Origin: JAFAGX01 sp963759875
GTDB taxonomy: Bacteria > Acidobacteriota > Terriglobia > Terriglobales > Acidobacteriaceae
Assembly (NCBI GenBank): GCA_963759875.1
Contig: CAVXBB010000005.1
Coordinates: forward strand, 434,001-498,000
Direction of reading: 5' to 3'
DNA: 64,000 bases
This document shows positions 28,368 through 37,552 of the stretch, piece by piece. The notes beneath the pieces were generated by a model. That model worked only from the letters and a program-made list of their open reading frames with translations. It did no database searches and was not told the DNA's origin. Position 1 is the first letter of the stretch; each line of letters starts with the position of its first letter. The position numbers and the translations under genes are program-made.

Positions 28368-29985
28368 CTAGTGCTGAGAGGTTGTTGCCGCAACTTCCAA
28401 CTGCGCCGACTTCGAGTCGTCCCGCTTGAACTTGGAGAGACCAGTAGCCGGCGAGGCCAAAACAAACGAATTGGAGAATGTAACCACGTTACCCGTGGGC
28501 TGCTGAGTTCGAGTGTCGATCTCTTTTAGCTGGAATTGGAGCCAACCGATATCTGTGACGTCGCCGGTCACGCCCGAAATCTGCACGCGGTCTCCGATTC
28601 TTATTCCGCGCCTTCCCACCAGCACGAAGTAACCGACGGCGGAAAGAATGACACTTTGAAGCGCAACCGCAACGCCTGCCGCCAGAAGCCCAAAGAAAGT
28701 AGCCAAAGAGGTCAAGTCTGACGCGAAGGCAAACGCGGCGACGACTACGATCGTGGACCAAAGGACAACTCTCTGGATTACCAGGACGATGTGGCGGCGA
28801 TCAGTGTCACGCATATGACGCCGCGTCACTCTGCGCACAACCGCGCCTATGATCACAAGCGCACCAATCACCAGGGCTGCACCGAGCAGCCGTGAAATTA
28901 GGTTCTTCCATGTCTTCTTATCTTCGGTAATGACGGCGGCACGCCAGCTTTTCAAGTGCGATGTGTATGCCGCGAGCAATACTCTTTGCTTGTCCAACGC
29001 CACGATCGCTGGGGACAGTGTCTTGACCAAGGCTGCAAGCTCATCAAGTCTCGCTTTCTGCTGCTGCAGTTCGGTGAGATCACTCGCCTGAAGAGCGTTC
29101 TCAGCGACCGCTGGAAGACGTTTGTTAATGGAAGCCAGCAACGGAATGCGCAGTGCATCGGAAGATTGCCTCAGAGTATCAGTGCGGCGGATCTCGTCAT
29201 CCAGGATGCTGAGTTTTCTTCCCAGCGCTGATACTTCTGAGCTGAGGGCGAGGATTCCGGAGTCGCGCGACTTGGCAGACAAAGAAGGGGCCGAATTTTG
29301 CGTTTGTGATGCCACAGTCGTTGGGCTGGTCACATCGGGAACAGTTCGTGCGAGGTCGTCGATACTCGATGCCAAATCTCCGGTCTCGCGACTTGTGAAT
29401 GCTTGCATAAATTCAACTAGCTGCCGAAGGGTGGCCAATCCCGCCTGCAAGACATCCAGCCGGCTCTGCGTCGCGTCCAGCGCGGCCTGCAACTCACGAC
29501 GATCGGCGCCATGCGCTGTCTTGCAGCTTTTTCTTGATTACCTCGATTTCCTCGCTTGCTTGATGCCTCTGCAACTCGGTATTGTTTTCCAACTGCACAA
29601 ACTGCGCGAGGTCCGGCGAGCCGGTCGCAATCGCACGTACTGCCTTTCTGGTTATCCGCCTGCGGGAGTCGCCGAAAACTGCGCATCGGCTCTGGCAAAA
29701 TCAAACGATAGTTGGACAATCTGCGCTGCCACCCGGGCGATTGTCTTCCAGGAACACAAGATCGACTGGGTCAGTTGCAATCTGGCGCTCGATCGCGCAA
29801 TGGCGATACCAATCGATCGACTCGGTCAAAAACGCGATTACTTGCTGGTTTGATGGGAGATCGGATGCTGCCGGCGAAACTTGGGCGGAGAGCCCGACCG
29901 TAATCATTGCCAGCAGGGGCAGATAGCAAGATTTGCGCAGCCCGAACCTTTTCAATAGCGCTTTGGATGAAGACTGTGAGCTCAT
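28368..29985 (-). CDS. MscS-family mechanosensitive channel with long N-terminal coiled coil, three frameshifts
   Basis: The C-terminal half is a clear MscS channel domain: TM segments ISRLLGAALVIGALVIIGAVV and VVLWSTIVVVAAFAFA, pore helix FFGLLAAGVAVALQSVI, then the beta domain RRGIRIGDRVQISGVTGDVTDIGWLQFQL (two pieces). Upstream is a long helical periplasmic region. The frame shifts three times: near 29744 (before VAAQIVQLSFDFARADA), near 29660 (before AIATGSPDLAQFVQLE) and near 29512 (before RELQAALDATQSRLDVLQ). The net repair gives 538 residues from the ATG at 29985, with a signal peptide MSSQSSSKALLKRFGLRKSC onward ending at VSPAA. It would relieve osmotic pressure. It is convergent with the octahaem gene. 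Confidence 0.82.
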
Positions 29986-29995
29986 CGAGAAAAAT

Positions 29996-30025
29996 TGAGA
30001 GTGGCACGTAGTTCGTGCCCTCTCA
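29996..30025 (-). terminator. Intrinsic terminator downstream of the DUF4136 gene
   Basis: On the minus strand a 12-bp stem (TGAGAG plus GGCACG paired with CGTGCC plus CTCTCA, one bulged base, 5-base loop) is followed by ATTTTT. It ends transcription of the gene at 30091 just before the MscS start at 29985. Confidence 0.75.
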
Positions 30026-30090
30026 GCTTGCCTCCTGGTCGATTAGTGTTGAGGCGGAAAATCTCTTTGGGTTCATCACCGTCGGAGTGT

Positions 30091-30696
30091 CTACTTGCCG
30101 CTTCCCGGTGGGAAGTTCTTCAGCAGTTTTTGCGCTCCTTTATTCAGCCTTTCCTGATTTTTCTCCTGTTTTTTGCTGGGTTCAATGGCATGTTGGGCAG
30201 CACCTATCCAAACCAGCTTCTTTGTGCCGGGGTCATACATCCCGACCACGAAAGTTCCAACATAAAGGCTGGAAGTCTGCGCCGAAAATGAACTGAAGCC
30301 GCCTCCACCCGGGCCCCAGCCGCCTCCCCAGCCCCCAAACCCGCCGCCCCAGTTGTCACCGAAGCCGTTTATCTGCTTCTCCTGATCGATGGCGAGCTGA
30401 TAGCCCAGGAGTAAATCGGCCTTACCACCATCCTCGACTTTGGTGAAGCCCTTGACCGCCATTTGTGAATCGATCGCCTGCTTGACCTGGGCATCCAGGA
30501 TCTGGTCGGGCTGACCACCTACCGTGGGCACGCCTTGTACGTGGTTCACCCACGCATAGGTGTGGAATTTTGAAAAATCAGTTCCTGGCATATAGTTGGT
30601 TCTCACGTCCTGCGCGTATGTCACGGAACACGCGACGAGCGCCAGGACCAATGCAGAGCCAAACTTCGCCACCCACTTTCTAGATTCTTGCCACAT
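30091..30696 (-). CDS. DUF4136-family secreted protein
   Basis: About 201 residues from the ATG at 30696, preceded by AAAAGGAG; upstream in-frame ATGs to 30732 are less likely. The signal peptide is FGSALVLALVACSVTYAQ. The mature part has the DUF4136 pattern: DFSKFHTYAWVNH near the start, a DAQVKQAIDSQMAVKGF helix and ADLLLGYQLA. A glycine/tryptophan-rich loop follows (FGGWGGGWGPGGGG), then YDPGTKKLVWIG and a helical end. The Cys in VACS could make it a lipoprotein, but the lipobox is poor. The function of the family is not established. A terminator follows it. Confidence 0.8.
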   Translation of the reverse strand: MWQESRKWVAKFGSALVLALVACSVTYAQDVRTNYMPGTDFSKFHTYAWVNHVQGVPTVGGQPDQILDAQVKQAIDSQMAVKGFTKVEDGGKADLLLGYQLAIDQEKQINGFGDNWGGGFGGWGGGWGPGGGGFSSFSAQTSSLYVGTFVVGMYDPGTKKLVWIGAAQHAIEPSKKQEKNQERLNKGAQKLLKNFPPGSGK

Positions 30697-30777
30697 CGTA
30701 TTTCTCCTTTTAGTAAGTTGCATTAACATCATCTTTTTCCTTCCTCAATTTCTGCCGACACGGCTACCAGGGCGCAT

Positions 30778-33288
30778 TTACGCTTTCTCCGGTACTGGAC
30801 ATGGTTGTACGTTCCAGATTTCGCGAGCGTATTCCGCGATCGTGCGGTCACTGGAGAACTTGCCCGACCCCGCCACGTTCAAGATGGCCATGCACGCCCA
30901 CTCGCCCGGGTCTGCATACAACGCGCACAGCCGCTCGTCTGCCTCGAGATAGGACTTCAGGTCCGCCAAGTGCATATAGTGATCGCCCTGTTTCAGCAAC
31001 ATGTCGCGCAGCGGGTCAAACACCCCCGGCTCATACCGGCTGAAATAGTCCGAGAAAATCAGGTCCAGAGCTTGGCGGGTCTCAGGTTCGTGTTCGTAAT
31101 GCCAGCGCGGGTTGTACCAGCCGCGACTGCTGATCACCTGCTCCGCCGTCAGGCCGAACAGGAAGAAGTTCTCCTCGCCTGCCTCTGCGGCCATCTCGAT
31201 TGTCGCGCCGTCGCGGGTGCCGATGGTTAACGCGCCGTTCATCATGAACTTCATGTTGCTTGTGCCGCTGGCTTCATAACCTGCCGTCGAAATCTGGTTC
31301 GAAACGTCACTAGCTGGGATCAGGTGCTCCGCAAGCGAGACGCAATAATCAGGCAGGAATACCACCCGAATCCGCCCGCGCACTGCGGGGTCGCTATCGA
31401 TGATCGCGGCCAGATTGTTAACGAATTTGATAATCACTTTGGCGAGCCGATATGCAGGCGCAGCCTTGCCGGCGAAGAGAAACGTTCGTGGATGCATCTC
31501 CAGCGCCGGGTTGTCCCTTAGCCGGTTGTAGAGCACTACGATCCGCAGAGCATTCAGAAACTGACGTTTGTACTCATGGATGCGCTTAATCTGGCAATCG
31601 AAAATCGAATCCGGATCGAGCGTCTGCCCGGTCGACCAGCGGAGCCAATCGCAAAACTGTCTTTTGGCCGCGCCCTTGGCCTTCAAAAAGTCTTTCAGGA
31701 AGCCGCGATCAATGGTGAAGGCTTTCAGCTGTTGTAGTTCATTCAGGTCCTTGATCCACTCATCCCCGATCGCATCCGTGATCAATTTCGACAGCTCCGG
31801 GTTGCACAATTGCAACCAGCGCCGTGGCGTGACTCCGTTTGTCTTATTGTTGAAACGCTCAGGGAAGATTGTCGCCAGATCTTTCAGTGTCGTCTCGCGC
31901 AACAGGTTCGAGTGAATCTCAGCCACTCCGTTGGTGCTATGGGAGCCTACGACGGCCAGATTGGCCATGCGAACTTTTTTCTCGGGCCCGTCTTCGATAA
32001 GGCTCACGCGCTCAACCCGGTCTTTATTGCCCGGAAACCGCCCACGAACATCGCCCAGAAAACGGCGATTAATTTCATAGATGATCTCGAGCTGTCTGGG
32101 CAGAAGGTCCTCAAACCACGCCACCGGCCATTTCTCAAGCGCTTCGGGCAACAAGGTGTGATTGGTGTATGCGAGGGTCTTTTGTGTGATCTGCCAGGCT
32201 TCATCCCACCCGAGGCGCACCTGGTCCAGCAGGATTCGCATGAGTTCCGACACAGCCAAAGCCGGATGCGTATCATTCATCTGCATCGCAACCTTCTCCG
32301 GAAACAAGCTCCAATCCGAGTTGGACCGTTGGAACCGGCGTACCGCATCGGCCAGCGAGCAGGCAACAAGAAAGTACTCCTGCAGAAGACGCAATCCTTG
32401 CCCCTGAAGTTTCGAGTCGTCGGGGTAAAGAACGCGCGTTAGGGTTTCGGCCGTGAGAGTCTGGGTAAACGCTTCAACAAAATCCCCCTGAGAAAACTCT
32501 TCGAAGTTGAAGTATTCGGGAGCGGCAGCGGCCCAGAGGCGAAGCGTGTTGATGGTGGAACCGCCATACCCAATCACAGGACGGTCGAATGGGATACCGA
32601 TGAGAGTAGATGGCCGTCCCGGTACAGGACGCAGACTGCCTCCGCTGAGCTCGAACGAGCAACCCACACTGACTTCCACCTTCTCGTTGGGCCGCGCGAT
32701 CTCCCATGGGTCCGGCGAACGGAGCCAGTTGTCCGGCATTTCCTGTTGCCATCCATTTTGTATGGCTTGTTTGAAGATGCCGTATTCATATCGCAGTCCG
32801 TACCCCATGGCGGGCAGCTGCATGGTCGCCGCCGATTCAATGAAGCAGGCCGCCAAACGTCCTAGTCCACCATTGCCTAGGCCCGCATCGGGTTCTTGTT
32901 CCAATACCTCAACCAGGTTGAGTTTTTTGTCCCGGATGAACTGGTCTGTCAGTGGAGAGAGTAGAAGATTCGTGACGTTATTTGCCAGTGAGCGGCCGAT
33001 CAGGAACTCCATTGAGAGATAGTAGAGCCGCTTGGGATTTCGCTCTTCATACGTCTTCTCGGTTAAGAGCCATCGCTGAGAGAGGACATCCCGCACTGAG
33101 CGGGCAAGGGCCTCGAACCGGTCTCGCGTCGTGGCCGCTGCCAGATCGACGATGGTGTCAAAAAGCAGGTGGCGTTCATACAACGCTTCGTCCGTTCCGG
33201 AGAACTTCACTGGCCCACATCCGTACTTGGCAATCAGTTTCGCAGTCTCCGGCAATCCGTTGCGCCTTACCGCAGCATTAGTGATCAT
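30778..33288 (-). CDS. glgP: Glycogen/maltodextrin phosphorylase
   Basis: An 836-residue PLP enzyme releasing glucose-1-phosphate from alpha-1,4-glucans. Family signatures run the length: RLYYLSMEFLIGRSLANN near residue 85, LGNGGLGRLAACF, MGYGLRYEYGIF, AVVGSHSTNGVAEIHS, TNGVTPRRWL, RIHEYKRQFLN, KIIKFVNN-like KVIIKFVNNLA, and the PLP-lysine region EASGTSNMKFMMNGALTIGTRDG (two blocks). The start is ATG. It follows the DedA and phosphoketolase genes in the same direction with short gaps, so stored glycogen and the phosphoketolase route may be expressed together. GlgX at 54 kb could supply debranched substrate. Confidence 0.96.
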   Translation of the reverse strand: MITNAAVRRNGLPETAKLIAKYGCGPVKFSGTDEALYERHLLFDTIVDLAAATTRDRFEALARSVRDVLSQRWLLTEKTYEERNPKRLYYLSMEFLIGRSLANNVTNLLLSPLTDQFIRDKKLNLVEVLEQEPDAGLGNGGLGRLAACFIESAATMQLPAMGYGLRYEYGIFKQAIQNGWQQEMPDNWLRSPDPWEIARPNEKVEVSVGCSFELSGGSLRPVPGRPSTLIGIPFDRPVIGYGGSTINTLRLWAAAAPEYFNFEEFSQGDFVEAFTQTLTAETLTRVLYPDDSKLQGQGLRLLQEYFLVACSLADAVRRFQRSNSDWSLFPEKVAMQMNDTHPALAVSELMRILLDQVRLGWDEAWQITQKTLAYTNHTLLPEALEKWPVAWFEDLLPRQLEIIYEINRRFLGDVRGRFPGNKDRVERVSLIEDGPEKKVRMANLAVVGSHSTNGVAEIHSNLLRETTLKDLATIFPERFNNKTNGVTPRRWLQLCNPELSKLITDAIGDEWIKDLNELQQLKAFTIDRGFLKDFLKAKGAAKRQFCDWLRWSTGQTLDPDSIFDCQIKRIHEYKRQFLNALRIVVLYNRLRDNPALEMHPRTFLFAGKAAPAYRLAKVIIKFVNNLAAIIDSDPAVRGRIRVVFLPDYCVSLAEHLIPASDVSNQISTAGYEASGTSNMKFMMNGALTIGTRDGATIEMAAEAGEENFFLFGLTAEQVISSRGWYNPRWHYEHEPETRQALDLIFSDYFSRYEPGVFDPLRDMLLKQGDHYMHLADLKSYLEADERLCALYADPGEWACMAILNVAGSGKFSSDRTIAEYAREIWNVQPCPVPEKA

Positions 33289-33365
33289 GGTTGAATCCTT
33301 TGAGAATTTCCGACGAGGGGCGAGTGCAGCCAGATTTCATCGGGTTAATTAGTTGGATCTGCAAC

Positions 33366-33971
33366 TCAAAACTCCTGCACTGAGCGATGCCGCCGAAACA
33401 GCTTGCGGGCGGCGTAAATAGAGAGTGCCGTGAACACAAGAGCTGCCAAAGCGGTTCCCGCGCGGCCCGCGTACCAGGCGGCGCGGTCCAGGTCATGGCT
33501 GAAGAAATAACCCAGTCCGCCGTAGGCGCATGAGTAAAGACCGGCGCCAAGTGCATCAAATGTCAGAAACCGAATTCGACTGGTGCGGGACGTGCCAGCC
33601 AACGGAGGCGTTACCGCGTCGAGTCCGGGAATGAACTTGGCCACGATGAGAATCGGAGGACCATATTTAGCGAATATCGCTTTTGCTCTGCGATCGTGAA
33701 AATCGGGGTCTCGGGTGAATCGGTGAATAAAGTGCAACACCTTGTCCCCCCGTCGTCGGCCCGCCTCGTACCACAACCAGTCAGCCATCACACATGCAAT
33801 GACACCCAACCCGAGTGCGGCTGCGAGGCCCAACTTTCCGGAAGCGGCGAGCGCACCGGCCGCGAGCAGAAACAGAGGACCCGGTACCGGCAAACCTATC
33901 TGGTGCGCGAACAACGCGGCAAACAGAGTGGCGTAGCCATGCTTCATGACGAACTGGACAATAGTATTCAT
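33366..33971 (-). CDS. DedA-family membrane protein
   Basis: About 201 residues. The ATG at 33971 overlaps the phosphoketolase stop by ATGA, which decides this start over an upstream codon at 33995. DedA/SNARE-associated features include HQIGLPVPGPLFLLAAGALAASG, the re-entrant-loop motif KFIPGLDAVTPPLAG and several transmembrane helices. The family acts in lipid (undecaprenyl-phosphate or phospholipid) flipping and envelope homeostasis. It is related to the N-terminal part of the fusion protein at 48767-49750. Confidence 0.9.
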   Translation of the reverse strand: MNTIVQFVMKHGYATLFAALFAHQIGLPVPGPLFLLAAGALAASGKLGLAAALGLGVIACVMADWLWYEAGRRRGDKVLHFIHRFTRDPDFHDRRAKAIFAKYGPPILIVAKFIPGLDAVTPPLAGTSRTSRIRFLTFDALGAGLYSCAYGGLGYFFSHDLDRAAWYAGRAGTALAALVFTALSIYAARKLFRRHRSVQEF

Positions 33972-36409
33972 TGCTTGCTGTACGGCCACTTCCAACCAGT
34001 AATCTCCGAGCTATCAATTCCGTACTCATAGGCGTGACGACGGCATGCAATCTGTAGATCGCGAAACTCCTCTTTAGCATGCCCGCCAACCCGCTGCAAT
34101 TTCGGAATGCGATCAATCGCGTCGATGGCAAGACTGAAGCGATCCGTCTGGTTATTGATGGCCAGTTCCATCGGCGTATTGATGTTCCCCTTCTCTTTGT
34201 ATCCGCGCACATGCAAGTTCTTATGGTTGGTGCGCCGGTAGGCAAGACGATGAATCAACCAGGGATAGCCGTGGAAGTTAAAAATAATCGGCTTGTCAGT
34301 CGTGAACAGAGAATCGAAGTCGGCATCGGTTAAGCCATGCGGATGTTCGGTGCTGGGTTCCAGCTTGAACAAATCGACGACGTTGATAAATCGAATTCTC
34401 AGGTCGGGGAATTTGCCCCTCAGCAGCGCTGTCGCAGCTAGCGCTTCCTGGGTTGGAATGTCGCCCGCGGCAGCAAAAACCACATCGGGTTCCTGGCCTT
34501 CGTCATTGCTGGCCCAACTCCAAATGCCGATACCCTTTGTGCAGTGGGTAACAGCTGAGTCAATGTCGAGGTACTGCAGATGCTTCTGCTTGTCCGAGAC
34601 AATTACGTTGATGTAGTTCTCCGAGCGCAGGCAGTGATCTGCGACCGACAATAAACAATTCGCGTCGGGCGGCAGATAAATGCGCGTAACTGCCGCACTT
34701 TTGTTTAGTACTACGTCGAGAAAACCAGGGTCCTGGTGCGTGAAGCCGTTATGATCCTGACGCCATACGGTTGACGTAATGAGAAGATTCAGCGACGCGA
34801 TCTTGTGACGCCAAGATAATTGGTTGCAGATCGACAACCATTTCGCGTGCTGGTTGAACATGGAGTCGATCACATGAACAAAGGCTTCGTATGACGACAG
34901 CAAACCGTTGCGGCCAGTAAGCAAGTAACCTTCGAGCATTCCCTCCATTGTGTGCTCGCTGAGCATTTCGATAACGCGCCCGTCCCGCGATAGCTCTGTC
35001 CCGTCACTGTCCTCAGGAAAGTTTTCAGCGATCCAGAATTTCTTCGAAGCTTGGTAAATCGCATCCAGCTTGTTAGAAGTGTTCTCGTCGGGTGCGAACA
35101 CGCGAAAACTGTCCATGTTCAACTTCATGACATCCCGCAGAAAAGCACCTAGCGGCGGTACATTCTCGACTTCGATCGTTCCGGGGCAGTCGACCTTGAT
35201 GGCACAATCGCGAAAGTCGGGCAACCGCAGTTTTTCCCTGGGCTCTCCATTTGAGTGTGGACTGGCGCTCATTCGTCGTGCTCCCGACGGCGCAAGTTTG
35301 GCGAGTTCTGGCCGCAACCTGCCGTCCTCGTCGAAGAGTTCTTCGGGCTTCAATGAACGCATCCAGTTCTCCAGGATGCGCAGATGTGCTGGGTTAGTCT
35401 TGACCTCCATCAGGGGAACCTGATGCGCACGCCAGAAGCCTTCAATCCGATGTCCGTCCACCTCCGCTGGTGCGCCCCATCCTTTTGGGGAACGCAACAC
35501 CACCATGGGCCAGCGTGGCCGGGTCGCAATGCCGCTGTTACGACACTCTTCCTGATGCGCCCTAATATCGGCGATGCAATGCTCGAGTGTGGCGGCCATC
35601 GCCTGATGCATGCTGTCATGTTCCGAGCCCTCCACAAAGTAGGGACTCCAGCCATAGCCGCGTAACAAGCTCTCTAATTCTTCATGAGTAATTCGTGCCA
35701 GCAAAGTGGGGTTGTTGATCTTGTATCCGTTAAGGTGAAGTATGGGTAAAACCACCCCATCACGAATCGGATTCAGAAACTTACTGACATGCCACGAAGT
35801 CGCCAGTGGTCCAGTTTCGGCTTCACCGTCACCCACCACCGCCGCAACGATCAGGTTGGGATTGTCGAACGCGGCCCCGCAGGCGTGCGAGAGGACATAT
35901 CCCAGTTCGCCTCCTTCGTGAATAGAGCCCGGAGTCTCCGGAGTACAGTGACTGCCAATGCCGCCTGGGAATGAGAACTGCTTGAAGAATTCCCGGAGGC
36001 CTTTTTCATCCTGGCTTTTTTCAGGATAGATTTCAGAATAGGTGCCTTCGAGATATACAGGACCTAAAACTCCCGGCGCGCCGTGACCAGGGCCTGCGAG
36101 AAAAATCATCTCCAGGTCATCGTTACGGATGAGGCGGCTAAGATGCGCGTAGATGAACGCGAGGCCGGGGCTCGATCCCCAATGTCCGAGCAACCGGCTC
36201 TTGATATGTTCGGGTTTCAGAGGCTCCCGCAAGAGGGGATTAGCCTGAAGGTAGATCATTCCGAGCGCCAGATACTTGCACGCGCGCCAATAAGCATCGA
36301 TCTTTCTTAGGTCGTCCGTGCTTAGCGGTGCACCCGCCACCGTCGAGCTGGCTATGCCTTCGGGCCTCAATGGCTCGGTCACAACTTCAGTTTCTGCGAG
36401 CAATGTCAT
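33968..36409 (-). CDS. xfp: Phosphoketolase
   Basis: An 813-residue thiamine-diphosphate enzyme splitting xylulose-5-phosphate (and often fructose-6-phosphate) with phosphate into acetyl-phosphate and glyceraldehyde-3-phosphate or erythrose-4-phosphate. Signatures are AGPGHGAPGVLGPVYLEG, GGIGSHCTPETPGSIHEGGELGY (two pieces), VVGDGEAETGPLATSWH for ThDP and HLNGYKINNPT. The C-terminal EGYLLTGRNGLLSSYEAFVHV and FNFHGYPWLIH regions are intact. The start is ATG. A sigma-54 promoter lies about 340 bases upstream at 36746. The natural partner, acetate kinase, survives in this window only as a 3' fragment at 42254-42664. Confidence 0.97.
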   Translation of the reverse strand: MTLLAETEVVTEPLRPEGIASSTVAGAPLSTDDLRKIDAYWRACKYLALGMIYLQANPLLREPLKPEHIKSRLLGHWGSSPGLAFIYAHLSRLIRNDDLEMIFLAGPGHGAPGVLGPVYLEGTYSEIYPEKSQDEKGLREFFKQFSFPGGIGSHCTPETPGSIHEGGELGYVLSHACGAAFDNPNLIVAAVVGDGEAETGPLATSWHVSKFLNPIRDGVVLPILHLNGYKINNPTLLARITHEELESLLRGYGWSPYFVEGSEHDSMHQAMAATLEHCIADIRAHQEECRNSGIATRPRWPMVVLRSPKGWGAPAEVDGHRIEGFWRAHQVPLMEVKTNPAHLRILENWMRSLKPEELFDEDGRLRPELAKLAPSGARRMSASPHSNGEPREKLRLPDFRDCAIKVDCPGTIEVENVPPLGAFLRDVMKLNMDSFRVFAPDENTSNKLDAIYQASKKFWIAENFPEDSDGTELSRDGRVIEMLSEHTMEGMLEGYLLTGRNGLLSSYEAFVHVIDSMFNQHAKWLSICNQLSWRHKIASLNLLITSTVWRQDHNGFTHQDPGFLDVVLNKSAAVTRIYLPPDANCLLSVADHCLRSENYINVIVSDKQKHLQYLDIDSAVTHCTKGIGIWSWASNDEGQEPDVVFAAAGDIPTQEALAATALLRGKFPDLRIRFINVVDLFKLEPSTEHPHGLTDADFDSLFTTDKPIIFNFHGYPWLIHRLAYRRTNHKNLHVRGYKEKGNINTPMELAINNQTDRFSLAIDAIDRIPKLQRVGGHAKEEFRDLQIACRRHAYEYGIDSSEITGWKWPYSKQ

Positions 36410-36494
36410 ATCGTCCTCACTTCGTCGTTAGCGTCACAAGCGTCGCGCGCTGGTTCGCTAATTTCGGTTGCGGCTCAGCATGTACGCTAAACGT

Positions 36495-36749
36495 TCACCT
36501 GGCAGTCTGATGTACGTTGGTTTCAGTCAAAAGCTCGACGACTCCAGTATTGGGTCGTTTGCCGCCTCTCCTCTGCAACTCGCGTTGGATCTGCTCCATT
36601 TCCGCCACGTCGTTTGCAGTGAGTGCAACTTCACCGTTCGCGATTACGAACAGCATGTCAATGAGTGTGTCAGTGGGAATGCTTATCAGTTGTCCGAGCA
36701 CGGCATACCATCCTGGAGCGAATTGAAGATCAATGCTTCGTAATCGCAA
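36495..36749 (-). CDS. Possible small protein, unknown
   Basis: An 84-residue open frame in the phosphoketolase direction, from a TTG at 36749; an internal ATG at 36656 is an alternative. The segment DMLFVIANGEVALTANDVAEMEQI followed by QRELQRRGGKRPN (two pieces) looks protein-like. The TTG lies inside the -12 element of the sigma-54 promoter, so if that promoter is real translation must start further in. No clear ribosome site is visible. It may instead be leader sequence of the phosphoketolase mRNA. Confidence 0.35.
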   Translation of the reverse strand: MRLRSIDLQFAPGWYAVLGQLISIPTDTLIDMLFVIANGEVALTANDVAEMEQIQRELQRRGGKRPNTGVVELLTETNVHQTAR

Positions 36750-36761
36750 TCTGAGTGCCAG
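36746..36761 (-). promoter_or_regulatory. Sigma-54 promoter upstream of phosphoketolase
   Basis: On the minus strand CTGGCACTCAGATTGC has TGGCAC and TTGC with GG and GC 12 bases apart, an essentially perfect -24/-12 match. The predicted start is near 36734, upstream of the small frame and phosphoketolase. An inverted repeat GATGAAA-N8-TTTCATC at 36781-36802 lies just upstream. Confidence 0.62.
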
Positions 36762-36780
36762 AACTGACGACTTGTAAGTG

Positions 36781-36802
36781 GATGAAAATTGCCACTTTCA
36801 TC
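36781..36802. promoter_or_regulatory. Inverted repeat upstream of the sigma-54 promoter
   Basis: Seven-base arms GATGAAA and TTTCATC with an 8-base spacer lie about 20 bases upstream of the -24 box at 36760. It is a possible binding site for an activator or repressor; a typical sigma-54 enhancer would be further away. Confidence 0.3.
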
Positions 36803-36913
36803 GGTTTGGTAGGTGGAAGACATGCGCTTAGACATGACCTGTCAAATGGCAGTGACCCAATTAGGGCACGAACTGTCGAGAGATATGGCCGTGACTCGCC
36901 ATGATGGGCGTCA

Positions 36914-37525
36914 TTAACGTTTGCTACTCGCCGCGAACGCCGGAATGCTAGCCAGCAACTTGTTAATGGCGAGCTCCATGGTTTGATTCATCTGAGACAC
37001 AACCCCGGGCACATCCCGTTGAGACACCGTTCCGACCTCAGAAACAGCATTGCTCCAGACGGTTGCGCCGGTTGCAACTCTGGTGATTTGCGCAGACATT
37101 GCAACCTCTACTTTGACTCCGGCCTGGTAATCCACTTCTTCCAGCTTTTCCAATTTTCCCGTCAAGACATAGTCAATATCGGAATGCCCGTCATACATAG
37201 AAACGAGAGAGTAGTTACCGCTGGCGCGCAAATGATCGATCACTGAGTTGGTCGCAAGCACACGTGGGTCTGCCGCCCAACGATGATATTCGTAAAAACC
37301 GATTTCCTCCGGCGACTTCCGGTAAACAATGGCTCCTTGCCGCAGATAAACTGGGGATTGAAACTCTCGTACTGCTATCGACGTGCGCACGGTGTCCGCC
37401 GCCGGGGGATCTGGCGGTGCCGGCAGGTTGAGCGTGTAATACCTGGTGGGTCTTACCCCCCCGCAGCCAGCCAGAGCAGGTAAAAGCGCTAGTATCAGTG
37501 CAAGCGCGTTGCAAGTCTTTTTCAT
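36914..37525 (-). CDS. ABC-type transport auxiliary lipoprotein (Mla/Mce system)
   Basis: A 203-residue outer-membrane lipoprotein candidate with lipobox LAGC (Cys21). It belongs to the auxiliary lipoprotein family found with Mce/Pqi/Mla importers: RYYTLNLPAPP near the mature N terminus, SIAVREFQSPVYLRQ, IGFYEYHRWAADP and VLTGKLEKLEEVD. It is the last gene of the operon, 27 bases after the MCE protein, and probably connects the MCE assembly to the outer membrane, as PqiC does. Confidence 0.86.
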   Translation of the reverse strand: MKKTCNALALILALLPALAGCGGVRPTRYYTLNLPAPPDPPAADTVRTSIAVREFQSPVYLRQGAIVYRKSPEEIGFYEYHRWAADPRVLATNSVIDHLRASGNYSLVSMYDGHSDIDYVLTGKLEKLEEVDYQAGVKVEVAMSAQITRVATGATVWSNAVSEVGTVSQRDVPGVVSQMNQTMELAINKLLASIPAFAASSKR

Positions 37526-37552
37526 GTCAGTGCTCCTCTCCTGCGCGACCCC

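Noticed and set aside
29122..29853. A 243-codon open frame on the + strand
   Set aside because: Antisense to the frameshifted MscS gene; no ribosome site or recognisable motif.
29996..30025. TGGCACG in the hairpin as a -24 box
   Set aside because: GG to GC spacing is 14 instead of 12; the sequence is better explained as an intrinsic terminator.
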